A stretch of 64,000 nucleotides of DNA from Epiperipatus broadwayi (GCA_028023455.1 JAQFVV010001024.1:64625-128624), one strand, 5' to 3'. Counted from the first letter of the stretch, positions 1-16,442 are shown. Notes: generated from the letters alone by a model not told the origin. Made by a program: numbers and translations.

Positions 1-780
1 AGCAGTTTAGAAGAGGTGGGCATTTAAGATACCTTTTATTTTGTTTATTAGTAGTTGGTTGGAACCGGTTGAGCTAGCAGGGATTCAGATACCAAATTGT
101 GCTGATCAAATAAACATGCTAATTCTAATGTAATTAGCTGGCACCTAAGGGATTTTTCTTTATTCTTTAAAAACAATAATAAAGTGTTTATTTGATCGGT
201 GTATATTTGGTCGTCGAGTGTTGAATGTTATTGATAGTTCGCTATTTATAATATTTGACACTTTATCTGAAAACCAACCATTTTTCTGAAAGGGAAATTT
301 AGGAGGACAAAATATAAAAAAATATTAGTTAATATTTTATTTGTCGATGCTACGTGTTTGTTGTTTCCCGAAGTTTAAAAGTTTAAATTATAAGTAGTAG
401 TTATTCTATTTATTGGGTGTTCGGATAGGTTGGTTCAATATATATTGATATATGATATCATATTTGATGTTTTCACAGTTATGTAATGTAAATAAAGTAG
501 TTATTGGGTTACAATGTGTTTTTTTTTTTTTTTTGGTTTTTTCCAACATTTTGATGAAATAGCATTTATGATTATACAGGTTAACTTTTAAGAAAACCAA
601 AAAATCTCAAATACTAACAACATTGAGCATGAAGTAAATAATGAGGTGGGTGCATAGTAATGCATTCAGAATATTTACAGTAACAAAATGTTACTATTAC
701 TCAATTTTCAGAATTAACTTATTTCAAGTTTATATTTAAAAGAATATGATAAAATAAATGATCTCCATAAGGCTATAATA
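1..780. other. AT-rich spacer, no gene seen
   Basis: This stretch is AT-rich with homopolymer runs, including a T run near 519-534. The short open frames in it have no recognisable motif and biased low-complexity composition. I see no repeat family member that recurs elsewhere in the window. Confidence 0.6.
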
Positions 781-970
781 AGTTATGCTTCATCAGCTGT
801 ATTTAAAACAGTTAGTTTTTTTTATTTAATATTTGGTTCTCAAATTATATTTTTCTAATTTTGCAAATATTTTAGCATTAATTTTATTTTTTGGAAATGG
901 GTCACAAGACAAACTCGTTTAAATAGAGCTGATGAAGCACAAAACATTTCAGTCTTGTGGAAACCAATTA
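781..970. repeat. Imperfect inverted repeat containing a hammerhead-like motif
   Basis: The left arm (about 784-810) reads as the reverse complement of the right arm (about 918-940). Both carry an AGCTGATGAAGCA core next to TTTAAATA. On the plus strand the right arm continues as CTGATGA (929-935), AG, a 5-bp stem CACAA (938-942) paired with TTGTG (955-959), then GAAAC (960-964). This order resembles the conserved core of hammerhead ribozymes (CUGAUGA, stem II, GAAA), which are known from Penelope-like elements. There are two extra bases before stem II and I could not find stems I and III, so activity is doubtful. Confidence 0.4.
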
Positions 971-1035
971 TTTTATTGCTGAATTAAATTCAGTATTCCC
1001 ATATATTAGTAGGCTGACCAAATTAACATAATCCT

Positions 1036-1354
1036 AATATCAAAATTATGATATTAGTAAAAAATCAGTCGCATGTCACATGACCCATATATCTTGCATT
1101 GTCAATATTTTTTATGATAAATATCACAAGAGTTACTATTTTGAATATAATGTCCTAGCACCTTATGGAAGAGATCCATAGCTCTAAACCAGTCTGAGGA
1201 TGGGGTAAAAACCTAGATATAGGCTTCGGGTATTTTCTCTTATAGCATTTATCATAAAAAATAAATGAAATATTCTTGTTTAGAGCTATTAGCAGGTTCT
1301 TTATATATTACATATTGGTAATGCAAGTTATATAGGTCATGTGACATGTGACTG

Positions 1355-1357
<3 letters not shown>
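1036..1357. mobile_element. MITE-like element with ~43-bp terminal inverted repeats
   Basis: The sequence at 1064-1106 is the reverse complement of 1314-1356 with about 5 mismatches in 43 bases. The shared core is GGTCATGTGACATG followed by the terminus GACTGAT. The left end probably extends outward to about 1036, because the reverse complement of 1036-1064 is present beyond the terminus of another copy (33375-33410). The ~210 bp interior has no coding capacity. Partial copies in the same orientation lie at 33306-33410 and 33575-33737. Short TIRs, no ORF and dispersal fit a non-autonomous DNA transposon. I could not define a target-site duplication, because one side runs into (TA)n. Confidence 0.65.

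Positions 1358-1389
<32 letters not shown>
1358..1389. repeat. (TA)n microsatellite abutting the MITE terminus
   Basis: About 30 bp of pure alternating TA starts directly after the GACTGATT end of the MITE-like element. Confidence 0.9.
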
Positions 1390-1391
<2 letters not shown>

Positions 1392-4300
1392 CATACAAAA
1401 CACATAATATTCACAATAATCTAAAATACACTCTACATAATGTAATATAATTATATAAAATAAATAACTAAGTATTAGCTGTAGCTAGATTATGGCATTC
1501 TATGCCATCATGGGATACAATTAAACGTTAATATTTAAATTTTATATAAAAACTCACATTACTTTTCCCACTTTAATAATGAACTTTCCATAAATTATGA
1601 ATATTCAAACAATTACACTATTTGTTTAATACATTGGCTGCCATATTTATAAAATAAGATTCTTTGATTTTTTTTCTCCAACTCATTATCTACATGTGAA
1701 ATAAAAAATTTTATAAAAGCAAAAACCACCATTAAGATCACTGCATGAATTGTTATAAAATAAATTGCATTAATCTGTGGACGTTTGTAAATCTAAATTT
1801 GCAGAACATGCAGTCGTTTGCTACGATGACTTTTGTATTGGTAATATTTTTTTCTACACGTAAAAAATGACTTGAAAAAAAAATCATATTTTATAAATAT
1901 GACAGACAATGCAAGAAATAACAGTATAAGTGTGTGAATATATTCAAGTTATGGGAATTTAGCTATTCATTTGAGAACAGTAGTGTTGTGTGATTTTAAT
2001 AAGGTTTTAATGAGATTTAAATATTATCATTTAATTACTACTCAAGATGGCATAATCAGCTGTAAGATGGACAGAGTTAATAATCAGTTATTTATTTTAT
2101 ATAAGCATATTGAAGTTTGTAGAGTGTATTCTAGAGTATATATATATTGTATTAGTATTTACTAATAGTAATATTTTTTTCGTGTTTTAATTTTTAAAAT
2201 AAAAACGCACATTTAAATAATAAATAGTAAAAAAAAAAATATTTTTTAAATAACTTTGCTAACATGATTTCTATAAATAATTCGTTTATGTTTGAGATTT
2301 TAAAATTTATAATCAAAATAAAAAAAAATCAACTTAACGTATTGAATGCAAAAATATGCTTTAGAATAAAGATTATAAAATATATTTAAAATATTAATAA
2401 CGAAATTACGATGAAGCAGATTAAAGAAAAAATAAGAAATGAAAATGTTTGACAATATTATGTACAATCAATTTGCTAATACAATTTTTGTGTTACTATC
2501 TATATCTGCTTACATCTAAATTCATACAACCGTATAATTAAACCTCTCTTCAAGCATGCCTCACCCATGCACATACACATCTATATACAATTGCAGAATC
2601 AGTTACAGATTGTGGATCGATGGAACTCATAAAATCAGTGTAGAATAATCATGAAAACATGGATTTTAACATATATATATATACACTGTTTAAATAATAA
2701 GTGAAATAATGATTAAAGCTAAATGGGATAAATATGTAACCAGATGGTGACTGGTTGAGTTCTCATTGTTATATATACTGTTGTTTTAAAAGTTTACAAG
2801 TAAGTGCTTGAAATATAAAAAAAAATATAAAATAAATCATTTATAATTATGAAATTAATTTGTTAATTTTCTACATAGATATCCTTTGCGTTGACATATT
2901 TCCGTTTTATGCTGTGATATAAAATGGATATTAGTTAGTTCCATCTATTTGAAAGAATGAATGTTGAGGAGTTGAAAAATTAATTCCCAGCTATAGATAA
3001 AGACATAAATCTTAAATATTTTTTTCTGTTTTTGCTGTTTCAAGTATCTCATTATTATTTGAGATAGAACACTTTTCTATTACCTCATTAAATTTGACAA
3101 AGTTAAACGTAATATGTACGAAACATTAACAACCTAATTCAGCGAAGTGTTTATGTTTTTGGTGGATGAAAACCTTGTTGAAAATGTTAGATACTTTACA
3201 CATAATTTTTTTGAGTGTTGGTTGGATGAATTTTTCTCTGCAAGAAATAATTATATAATATAATCCAATAAAATATTACTATATTCACTTTTAGTTTAAA
3301 GTATTAAATTGCTAATGTTAGTTGCTTTAAATTGCTAATGTTAGTTGCTAGCCCTATTTGTTAAAATAAGCGTTAATTTTCAAACAGTTGCTCTATTATT
3401 CATTATTTATAATACATTACGAAATAATATAAAACCTTCTTATTATACACTATTCTCTGATTTCTTTCTCATTCTCTAATGCTTTCATTAAATATACTAC
3501 ATTTCAAATAATATATATATATGTAAATTTATAAATAAATATTAGAGAATAGAGTACATAAAAGTTTATAAAAATTATATCTATAAACAGTTTTTGTTAA
3601 CTAATACTTTGAAAGATCAACATTCCCATAATTCCATGATGTCAACTTTCTCATAATTCCATGATCTTAATGTCTGCTGCCTGCCTATTAATTAAATCTT
3701 GCTTGTATTTATATATTAACACACCTTTCTAATTTTTTTTCTTTTATTAGTATTTCTTTCAGTTTTCAATATTTTGATTTTATATAAATACTATTATTGA
3801 TAATCAAAATTATAACTTCGTTTTCAATCACACTTTAATTATTTTACATTTTGTAAAAATCTACTAACATCTAATCAAAAGTAGATTGCAAATTCAGTCT
3901 CAATATGCAAACTTCTAATTATTGACTTTAATCAGATTTACAAATTTTATTCACGTTTTCACATATATTTCAATAATGATTATACATGCTACCGATTTCA
4001 CTTATATGATGTTGGTAAAGACAATATATAATAATTTGCAATTGTTGTATATTATTATATAATTATATTATAATACAAAATTTCTGATCTTATATGTTAT
4101 TTCTTTCCAGGGATTAAAGATATTTTCTCATATGTACATTTAGTTTTTTTTTTTTTTTTTTACAATTATAATCTAACTCCACAGAATGTATTTGCACTTT
4201 TTTAAGAAAATACCTATTTTAATAATAACAGTTATATCACTGGCCATTTATTTTCTCTTCCCAACCATATTTCTTAAACTACTGTAATTCTGCATGTTTA

Positions 4301-4480
4301 AAGTGATTTCACTGCAATAGTTTTATGGTCAAATAAAAAGTCTGTATTGCCTTTCTGATATGTTCATCACTCAGACTTCTCATTAATTCCTGAGCAAAAA
4401 TGATATTGGATTATTTATTTTTTTATTATTTTAAATAAATATGACTTATGATTAACCGGTCAAGTGAAATTTAGATATAA
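1390..4480. other. AT-rich spacer, no gene seen
   Basis: No ORF with a recognisable domain is present. There are small local tandem duplications: a ~22-bp unit around 3305-3350 (TAAATTGCTAATGTTAGTTG twice) and a ~25-bp unit around 3620-3665 (CATAATTCCATGAT twice). A 64-codon open frame at 1971-2165 has AT-driven composition and no motif, so I do not call it a gene. Confidence 0.55.
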
Positions 4481-4484
4481 TCCT

Positions 4485-4940
4485 CTGGCTAAGCTCATAT
4501 CTCTTAACATATCAAATATAAGTATTAATAATATTCTAAGATAATTTCCACTATTAAACTAGATCAAAATCTAAAAATTAATAATATATGGTTGCATTAA
4601 ATAAATAAATAATAATATAATAATAATTATTATCATGAGACATTTACTACAAGATATAATGGTTTGTAAACATTGAGAACATCTCCCTAAGGACATAATC
4701 CCAATAGTATAAGAACACTATCCTTCTATAATTCAAATAATAATAATAATATTAATCTATAGCATTCTTAAGATTTAAAATATATTAAATAATTTAAATA
4801 TAATATTAATAAATTATAATTTTGTAATATTGAAAAATATATAATCTCAGGTTGTATACAATCAAAAAAACAAATTAATTGAAAAATCCTATAGCCAAAT
4901 CCGGTGAGAGATTTTACATCATATTCAGCTACACCTCACA

Positions 4941-5007
<67 letters not shown>
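4485..5007 (+). repeat. Copy I of a ~500-bp dispersed repeat ending in (AAT)n
   Basis: The segment shares ordered blocks with 16441-16970 (plus) and 25235-25750 (minus): CATGAGAC, then a small hairpin, then AGTATAAGAACACTA, then ATCTCAGGTT, then GATTTTACATCATATTC, then (AAT)n from about 4941 to 5007. A non-coding unit with a fixed 3' microsatellite tail suggests a retroposed SINE-like or LINE-3'-derived family. I found no tRNA-like A and B boxes at the expected spacing. Confidence 0.6.
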
Positions 5008-5008
<1 letters not shown>

Positions 5009-5230
5009 AAGATGTGCATGTGCGTGTATGCCTAAGTCATGAAGAATGAAGGTCTTATTAATAATCTTTTTTTTTTTCATATTCTAATCGTTTTCACACT
5101 CAAAAACTGTGATATATAACTGTGAATGACAAAGACAGTGATGGCTGATTACTGAACAGTTGTTTTCTAGCAAAAAGTAAGTAATACGGTCGTTCATAAC
5201 CAAAAATAAATTATGACATCATAAACAAGC

Positions 5231-6812
5231 ATGGCCTCACATCAAGAAGTGAACAACGTAAATTGCGCTCAAACAAACGGCGATAAAATGAAAACTGCGA
5301 CCAACGCAAAAACATACACGAACGTAACAAAAATAAACAAGAAGCCTCACAGCATCGAAAAAAGTCCAGCATTACCACAGACAGCAAGATTTAGGAAAGT
5401 AAATCAAGCCGACATAAATAATTTAAACCTCATAGAAAACAATAATGAAGAGCCCTCCCCAACGATATGGAATCAAGATGAACTGCAAGAAATAAACGTT
5501 AATTTCAACAGCACCATCCCAAAAAAATTATTCGCAACTTTCCAAAAAAATTTTTCACCGAGATCATTAGTGTTAGCTGTCATCAATAGGAATTTAACAC
5601 TTTATAAATTCCCCAGAGAGCTTATTTACAAAGAGCTGACAGCAACAACAATGTGGGATATAGTCTCTAGTATTGGAGACCATCCAAACTCACGATACAT
5701 TGCAATTCAGTTTTTCGATGAACATCAGCGTGCAAGATTTCAAACTAAAGTAAAAACTTTGGGAAGCTACATGCTAATAATAGTCAATCAAAGCTTGCAA
5801 AACTATTATAACGGAATAATTAAAAACACTTACTTCAGATATACCATTCAGGATTTTCAAAAATTAATACAGTCATTTGGCAAAGCTATTTATATAAAAC
5901 AAATCTACTTATCCGACACCCCATCCCGGTTTTCAGCAACAACTTTCATTTCAAAATAAAGCTGAATGACACTGTAATCCTGGAGGATATTTCAACACAA
6001 ATAATTGACCAGAATACAATACTGACCTTTCACATAAAAGGATTAAGGCCAAGATGTTTTGTGTGCGGTGAAACCGGACACTTAGCAATCGATTGCAACA
6101 CCAAAATCAAACAGAAAAACGAACCGAGCTCTGAAGATCAACCAAGAGAAACTCATCAACAGGAATCAAATAGTACAAAACAGATAACAAAACAACTAAT
6201 AAACAAGAAAAAATTAATAAATAATCCACAGATAAACAGCAATTGAATAATAAAAAAATGGCACACCCATTGCCAGCACCTGAAATTCTGGATTTATCAA
6301 CAAAATCAACCAATTGAATTCAAACCCCCACTGATAAAAAAAACAGAAAGTCAACAGCCTTAAGAGGCTGCAATGGAAAAAAAACAGTGCACAATCTAAG
6401 TCAGCCTACCAAAGATACTGATGAAAAAGAGATAATAAAAGAAGAAATAAACTCACACAGTAATAGGAATCAAGAATATATATATATAACACCAAATTAT
6501 TTTTAATATTGGGTGTTTGGTGTTATATATATATATATATATATATATAACACCAAACACCCAATATTAAAAATAATACAACAATGGAAATTATGGAAGC
6601 TATCACCCCAAATATGCCTCAAATCACCAAAGCTGATGTAGAACAAAGAAGAAGACCAGGCCACCCACCAAAGAAAAATAGAGGGCCCTAAAATCAAAAC
6701 AGAATCCAACCTTAGCTTTGCTGATCACAACAATACAACTACAGTGGAAACAGATGAAGATCTGGAAATGGAATATGAGAATGAATTGGAAGAAACACCA
6801 GATCAACCCTAA
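5231..6812 (+). pseudogene. LINE ORF1, nucleic-acid-binding protein with CCHC zinc knuckle, frameshifted
   Basis: ORF1 proteins of LINEs coat the element RNA. The frame opening at ATG 5231 runs 242 codons to a stop at 5957-5959. It holds a Lys/Asn-rich leader and then a folded region of roughly residues 85-235. Just before that stop, reading frame 1 takes over without a new start and continues to TGA 6244-6246. This second frame contains C-F-V-C-G-E-T-G-H-L-A-I-D-C at 6055-6096, a perfect CX2CX4HX4C knuckle. Past a palindrome (6490-6578) a basic stretch RRRPGHPPKK (about 6648-6680) and an acidic tail ending ETPDQP with a stop at 6810-6812 read like the original C-terminus. At least two frameshifts and stops are therefore needed to explain it. 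The start at 5231 is chosen because it is the first ATG of the long frame. Function is inferred from the knuckle and from its position upstream of ORF2. Confidence 0.75.
6490..6578. repeat. Perfect palindrome with (TA)n centre inside the LINE
   Basis: Bases 6496-6529 and 6545-6578 are reverse complements over about 34 bp, with GGGTGTTTGGTGTTATATA in the left arm, and about 28 bp of (TA)n at the centre. A third partial piece, ATATATAACACCAAA, lies just upstream at about 6482-6496. It sits in the ORF1 C-terminal region. Confidence 0.9.
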
Positions 6813-6842
6813 TATTTAAATCTCAACCTAACACAACATATA

Positions 6843-9786
6843 ATGAAAATAAAAATTGCGGCAATCAATGTCAGAGGTTTGAACTCAACCTCAAAAATTA
6901 ATAAGTTAAAACATTGGATCAAGGATATACAACCACATTTGCTTTGTATACTAGAGACAAAAATTTATGCTGGATTACAAATTGACCCAGCCAAACATTT
7001 AAATATGGAAGGTTTCTGTGCATGCTCCAGAGACTCTTCCTATCTCTCAGCTGGCACCGGACTCATAATTGCTAGAAATTGCCCATTCACAACGTTCAAA
7101 ATAATTCACATTGACATGAACTTATTAATTGCAACTTTCAACCAAAAAAGCATAACAATAAATCTGGTTTTTGTATATATGCCTTTACAGGATAAAAAAA
7201 TAGATACCATAATTGCAAACATTAATTCAAGGTTAGCTACAACTTTAAATCCAACCGTTTTAATTGGAGATTTTAATTTAAAATATCAGGAATTTACCCA
7301 ACATTTGCTTCAGAATGAACATACCACTAATGAGTGGCCAAGGTTTTTTGCCAGATGATGCCATCTCTTTCCACAATAAATGCTTCTCTTCACTTATTGG
7401 TGCGTGTTTTTATTCTCCAATGCTTCACCACCTTATTGAAATAAAACTAACTCCCTCAACTTTTTCCGATCACTCATCTCAAATAGTCACAATTGACTGT
7501 GTCCAAATTCAAATATCACCCTTTCCACTTACAAGAACAATAAAAGTTTTACTCCCAGAAACAACCCCTAAATTTCTGTTCTCTGAGACCTACATACAGC
7601 TAAACAAAATCAAAAATATGACTTTGAACCTGGTTCAAAAATATCTAGCATTTATGGGAATGTTGTCCTTTAACATCAACCATATAACAAAAAAACAACC
7701 TCCACCATCAAGACTTTTGTCTCTGTCACATCAGTTGCACCAGAGAATAATCATGATTAACCCATCACACTGCACCCAGCAGTATAAATTCAAGTTTACA
7801 CATGCATACAATAAAGCATGTGATGAACTCAAAAGCTGTCTGAAGATAAAGAAAAGCAAGGTATGCCTATACAGGCCACACACTTGGACAAGAGATTATA
7901 TAAGATGGGCGCTGGTGAACCAACCAGATGTAAAAGTGCCAATGGCACTATATACAAATAGTGGAAAATATGCAGGACACAATATGATTATGCCTATTTT
8001 TGAATATTTTAAGGAGAAATTACAAGAAAAACAACCATATAAAATACCACATAATCTGTTTGGCCCACCAGAGACAAAAACCTCCACAAAAGATGTATTC
8101 ACAACAAAACTGAATACTATTTGAAATGCTTGCCATCCAGGTAGTCCTGGAGTCCCATTGTTTGTATTAAAGCATCTAAGTAAATTCACAACAGAATATT
8201 TGTGTCAGTTAGCAAACCATCTAGCACAACAAATTCAACCCATGGAGGGTGTCTATCCAATAGCCATAGTACCCTATAATAAAAAGAAAGCAATTATCCC
8301 ACCTATTACAGATTTCCGGCCAATATCTATGAGACCTTTGCCAATCAAAATTATGGAGAAAATTATTAAAGATGAAATTGAACCATATATAATGCCCCTT
8401 ATCTCCAAAGCACAATATGCAAAAAAAACTCTTCAACAACAGAAGCAGCCTTATTCTTCAAAGCAATTCTAGCCACAGTAAAATAGCGGAAAAAATATGG
8501 ACCCATTGTCATGCAGCTTGACATAGAAGCTGCATTTGACTCAGTCAATATATACATACTTCTGAAAATGCTAAAAGACACAGAAATTCCTAGAACACAC
8601 CTATATATAATTGCTAACCTGCTTCTGAACAGAGAGATCCATATAACTTTAAATGGAAGAAACTCACCATCTTTCACACCCACCAAATCTATATCCCAAG
8701 GATCCCCTCTTAGTTCACTATTGTTTATATTTTACATCAATCCTCTTATTAAAAGCATACAAAATGCATTTAATGGGATTGAGATACCAGACACAACACA
8801 GCACACTACATGCATGCTTTGCCTATATGGATGATGTTACAGTATTCCTAACATCAAAAACACAAAGACCGCAACTCCAAAAGATATTGCAAGAAAACTC
8901 ACAAAAATATGAATTAACATTTAATCCAGCAAAAACCACAGCCTGGTCACTATACACTGGTACATGTACATCAATTTACAAATCAAAACTAAACTCTTTC
9001 CTTAGATTCCCATTTCATATGGGAATTACAGGAATGAGATGCCATATCCAAAATATACTTAAAAAAGAAGCCACAAAAATTATAAACTCCTTGTCCAAGG
9101 CATATCTTTCACTATATTCCAAAGTACAGCTAATTAACCAGCTTATGACAACCAAAATAACATACTATGTACTGGTTATTTCATTCTCAAAGGGGTTCAT
9201 TTCAAAAATTAAAACCATATATAATAAACTACTTTGGGCCAGAAAAACAGTAGCAGTTTCCACAAAAAAACTTAGCCAACCTCTAATAAAAAATGAACTT
9301 TGCTTGCACAACATCAATGTTTTTCATATACAGAAGTTAAGGAACTCAATAATCACAATACTTGCCAAATACCCAAAAATTAACCACTTGACAGAAGTTA
9401 CTCCAACAGATAGACCACCTCCAAAAGTTTCTTTTTTCACTAAAATTACATACCAATGCAAAAACACAGACAAGATTCCAGAACAGTATTTGCATAAGTA
9501 TTCATACTGGGATATTTATGGTTTAATAAACAGAGAAGCAGATACTAATGTTATACAACCTATGCTAGGAATAAACAACAAGAGACTACTCAAGGAATAT
9601 AAAAAATGGGCTCTAGAACCCAAATACTTTGATTTTATCATAAAAGTCAATCTCATTGCCTTGCCAACAACCCACTTTCTTTATCATAAAAGAATGTATA
9701 TATCTATTGACCCCTTCTGTGGATTCTGCCATCGAGCGGAAGAGACATTGGACCACTTTATTTATCAATGTGTAGCACTTAACTAA
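6843..9786 (+). pseudogene. LINE ORF2: APE endonuclease + reverse transcriptase + C-terminal zinc finger, frameshifted
   Basis: ORF2 nicks target DNA and copies element RNA onto it. The endonuclease opens at ATG 6843 (frame 3): INVRGLN near residue 8, LETK near residue 37, and GDFN about residue 140. Around 7320-7350 the reading shifts to frame 1 (to the stop at 8124), which carries the endonuclease end motif FSDHSS. After the stop, frame 1 reopens with the RT finger motif DFRPISMRPLPIKIMEKI (about 8311-8367). Frame 3 (about 8470-8830) gives motif A LDIEAAFDSV and motif B SQGSPLSSLLF. Frame 1 then gives motif C FAYMDDVTVF (YMDD at 8824-8835), thumb-like sequence, and near the end CGFCHRAEETLDHFIYQC. 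At least three frameshifts and one nonsense codon are visible. Sequence to about 10130 looks like a decayed remainder of the C-terminus. Catalytic residues remain recognisable, so inactivation is by frame damage, not by loss of active-site codons. Confidence 0.9.
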
Positions 9787-10330
9787 ACATGACAGATGAT
9801 GTGTAACACCTACAGAAAACCGGGTACAATCATTAATCACAAAATAGCAGCTTTTCAGGGAAGATCAATACCTAGTACTAGGGCAGCCACATTTGTTCTA
9901 TATGCATACTGGTGCACCTGATGTACTTTCTTAATTGGCAATAACACCATATGACACCCAGCTACATTTAGCAACAAACTGCTACACATTCGAAATAGAG
10001 ATAAAATAATAACGAACCCCCACTTATATGCAGCAACATGGTCATTGTTAAAACAATCATCAATGCTGTGAATGCTGCAAAGAAAACTATCATACAACTA
10101 ACAGTCAAAGTGACATGTGGACAAAACTAAATAAACTCTTCAAACTTTAGAACTCTGATTATTTTTGCTTTTTTATTTTTTATATTGTTATAGTCCATTA
10201 ACCACAAAGTGTAACCTCTAAATTCATTTATATGTGTTTACCCTAATATCATTCATTGTATGTTAAATTTGAAATTTTCTAGATGTAAACTTATGTAAAC
10301 CATTGAGAACAATAAAGCCTTTATTGAAAC

Positions 10331-10331
<1 letters not shown>
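9787..10331 (+). other. LINE 3' region and polyA signal
   Basis: No intact frame is present. The first ~340 bases still read as decayed ORF2 C-terminus. The terminal part contains AATAAA at 10311-10316, about 16 bases before the (TAA)n tail, the arrangement expected at a LINE 3' end. Confidence 0.7.
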
Positions 10332-10428
<97 letters not shown>

Positions 10429-10457
10429 TTATGATGATAATGATGATGATGATGATG

Positions 10458-10527
<70 letters not shown>

Positions 10528-10540
10528 TAATAATAATAAT
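10332..10540 (+). repeat. (TAA)n tail with embedded (TGA)n block
   Basis: Long (ATA)n runs at about 10332-10428 and 10458-10540 flank a GATGAT-type block at about 10431-10457. It is directly joined to the LINE 3' end, so it probably grew from the template-derived tail. Open frames through it on the minus strand (poly-Tyr, poly-Leu) are repeat translation. Confidence 0.9.
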
Positions 10541-10549
10541 CCTCTTCCA

Positions 10550-12335
10550 ATACTTTTATTTCTCATGTGATATGTTAAAAATATGATATAATCTGAATAG
10601 TGTGACAATATAATATATACTCGATTATATGGCAGTAATTTAAATAATTGATTACGCCTATAAAATAATATTATAATAATAAGATATTCCACTATCATAT
10701 TCTGAATAGCAATTATCATTATTTTATGCAAAATATGTTATATGTTCAATTTTAAATTCTGTGGATCATGTCTTGTGGAAGTGAATAGATTAATAAATAA
10801 CATTGTCAAAGGTTTTTATAAAACAACATTAACTAATTTATTTCAATTAACAAAGAAAATTTATACAATAAATCTATCTACAGTTAAATATTACTAAAGA
10901 TAACAAATAGAATACTAAAATCTAAAACATTATATACAAAATTATATATAAAAATTAGATTGCATACTACCAGACCAGAAAAATCACAAGTGTATAAGCC
11001 TTCACTCCGACTTATTAATCATAAAATAAAAATCCACATTTTAATATTTATTTCTCAACACTATGTTAGATTCATTATCAATTAAGTGAATGAAATAATA
11101 TTATTTGTTTATTTTCATGAAATATAAAATAATATATTTTATATAATATTTTAATTAGACAAAAGTATATTCTGGGTTCGTTTTATATTCATAAAATATA
11201 AATTAGTGAAATAATGTTTATTCATATACTAAAAATAATTTGCTTGGTACCACTCTATGTTTTATTATATGTGTACATGTTCAAACAAAATATAAAATAA
11301 AATGTAATAAATAAGCATTCATAATTACTGTTCACATACCTAATTCTTATGGTTCTTAAAAATATGCATTTTTCAAAAATATGAATGATTTTATGGAAAA
11401 ATCGAAGAATATCAAAATATTAAAATGTTAAAAATAACATATCATTTGCATAACCAGCATTAAATATGCAAGATCATTTGTACTTAAACTTAATTGAAAA
11501 TCTATCTTGCCATCTTTTAAAACAATTCATTATTCTAAGTTTATTTATTATTCTACTATCAGAATGCTAAAATCCGAGATGCATTACCAATGATATTAAG
11601 ATAGCTATATAAAGTATAGGTTATGAATGATTAACTAGAGTAATGACTCAATAATATAATGATAAATTCACTAATTCACATGGAAAGCAATGTGAAATAT
11701 TAGGTATGACATAGTCCAATATCCATAGAAAAAAAATATTGGCTTTTTAATACTTATAGACCATCAAAATACAAATAACAAACACTGTTCATGGAAATAA
11801 ATTACAATAAAAACAGAACTTTGTTAACTTTATCTGTATAATATCTACTGAGATATGATACAGGCTAATCCTCCTATCTTTTTGACATACCCTAAAATAT
11901 ACGCATCCAATGTATTATTTTCTACTCCCCTGTTCACCATCATATAAAAATTCCATATTGATTTAAACAATCAACATTTTAAAATAAAATGAATGATTAT
12001 TGCCAATAATAAACAAAATTAGCATTTTAGATTCATCAAAACTATGAATATTTAAAGAATGTTTTCAAACACTTAAGCTCTGCCACAAATACAAATGACT
12101 GTAATAAAAATATATACTACTAATATTCATATATTTTAAAATAAATGTAATAATGTTTTACTTTGGAAAACATATAAAAAATAATCATTAATAAAGTCAT
12201 AACAAATTTTACCATCAAAAATATATGTATATTTTTATTTTATAGCTTATATTATTCAATAAAATTTTTATGTGTTATTAGTTCACACATCCTTTTACCC
12301 ATTTATTCCTTCAGTATAATATAAATATTTAAATT
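10550..12335. other. AT-rich spacer, no gene seen
   Basis: No ORF over about 60 codons with any motif, and no repeat family recognised. Confidence 0.55.
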
Positions 12336-12336
12336 C

Positions 12337-12343
12337 CAAGCAA

Positions 12344-12385
<42 letters not shown>

Positions 12386-12401
12386 AATTGCTTGGATACA
12401 T

Positions 12402-12443
<42 letters not shown>

Positions 12444-12448
12444 ATGTA
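12337..12448. repeat. Two adjacent palindromes, each with (TA)n centre
   Basis: First palindrome: CCAAGCAATT at 12337-12346, (TA)n, then AATTGCTTGG ending about 12395. Second palindrome: TACATGGGATATATA starting about 12397, (TA)n, then TATATCCCATGTA ending about 12447. They share no arm sequence but have the same architecture and lie back to back. Confidence 0.85.
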
Positions 12449-12449
12449 A

Positions 12450-16269
<3,820 letters not shown>

Positions 16270-16302
16270 AATCAATGTCTGTATTCCAATTATAATAAAA
16301 TA

Positions 16303-16405
16303 TATATAATTATTCAAAACAATAGTTGAAAGTACTTCTATTAAATTGGTATATATTTGTTTGTTTAAAATATTGTTACTGTATTAATTATTGTATTGTT
16401 TTGAA

Positions 16406-16440
<35 letters not shown>
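16303..16440. repeat. Inverted repeat with (TA)n at its outer edge
   Basis: AATTATTCAAAACAATA at about 16308-16324 is matched by TATTGTTTTGAATAATT at about 16394-16410. The spacer is ~70 bp and a (TA)n tract follows (about 16409-16440). Both arms face TA-rich outer sequence. Confidence 0.75.

Positions 16441-16442
<2 letters not shown>

Larger units (their letters stand above)
5010..10332 (+). mobile_element. Non-LTR retrotransposon (LINE), near full length, inactivated
   Basis: The element runs from about 5010-5230 (short 5' UTR after an unrelated (AAT)n-tailed repeat) to a polyA signal AATAAA at 10311-10316 and a (TAA)n tail starting near 10332. It has two cistrons. ORF1 carries a CCHC knuckle. 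ORF2 carries an APE-type endonuclease, a reverse transcriptase with YMDD, and a Cys/His motif near the C-terminus. A 30-base gap separates the ORF1 stop (6812) from the ORF2 start (6843). Several frameshifts, at least one in-frame stop and an inter-ORF palindrome show it is dead. The two-ORF layout with CCHC, APE endonuclease and C-terminal zinc finger suits L1/Tx1-, I- or Jockey-type LINEs; I cannot assign the clade by eye. Confidence 0.9.

Noticed and set aside
10263-10731. Minus-strand frames of poly-Tyr and poly-Leu
   Set aside because: They run through the (TAA)n/(TGA)n array only.
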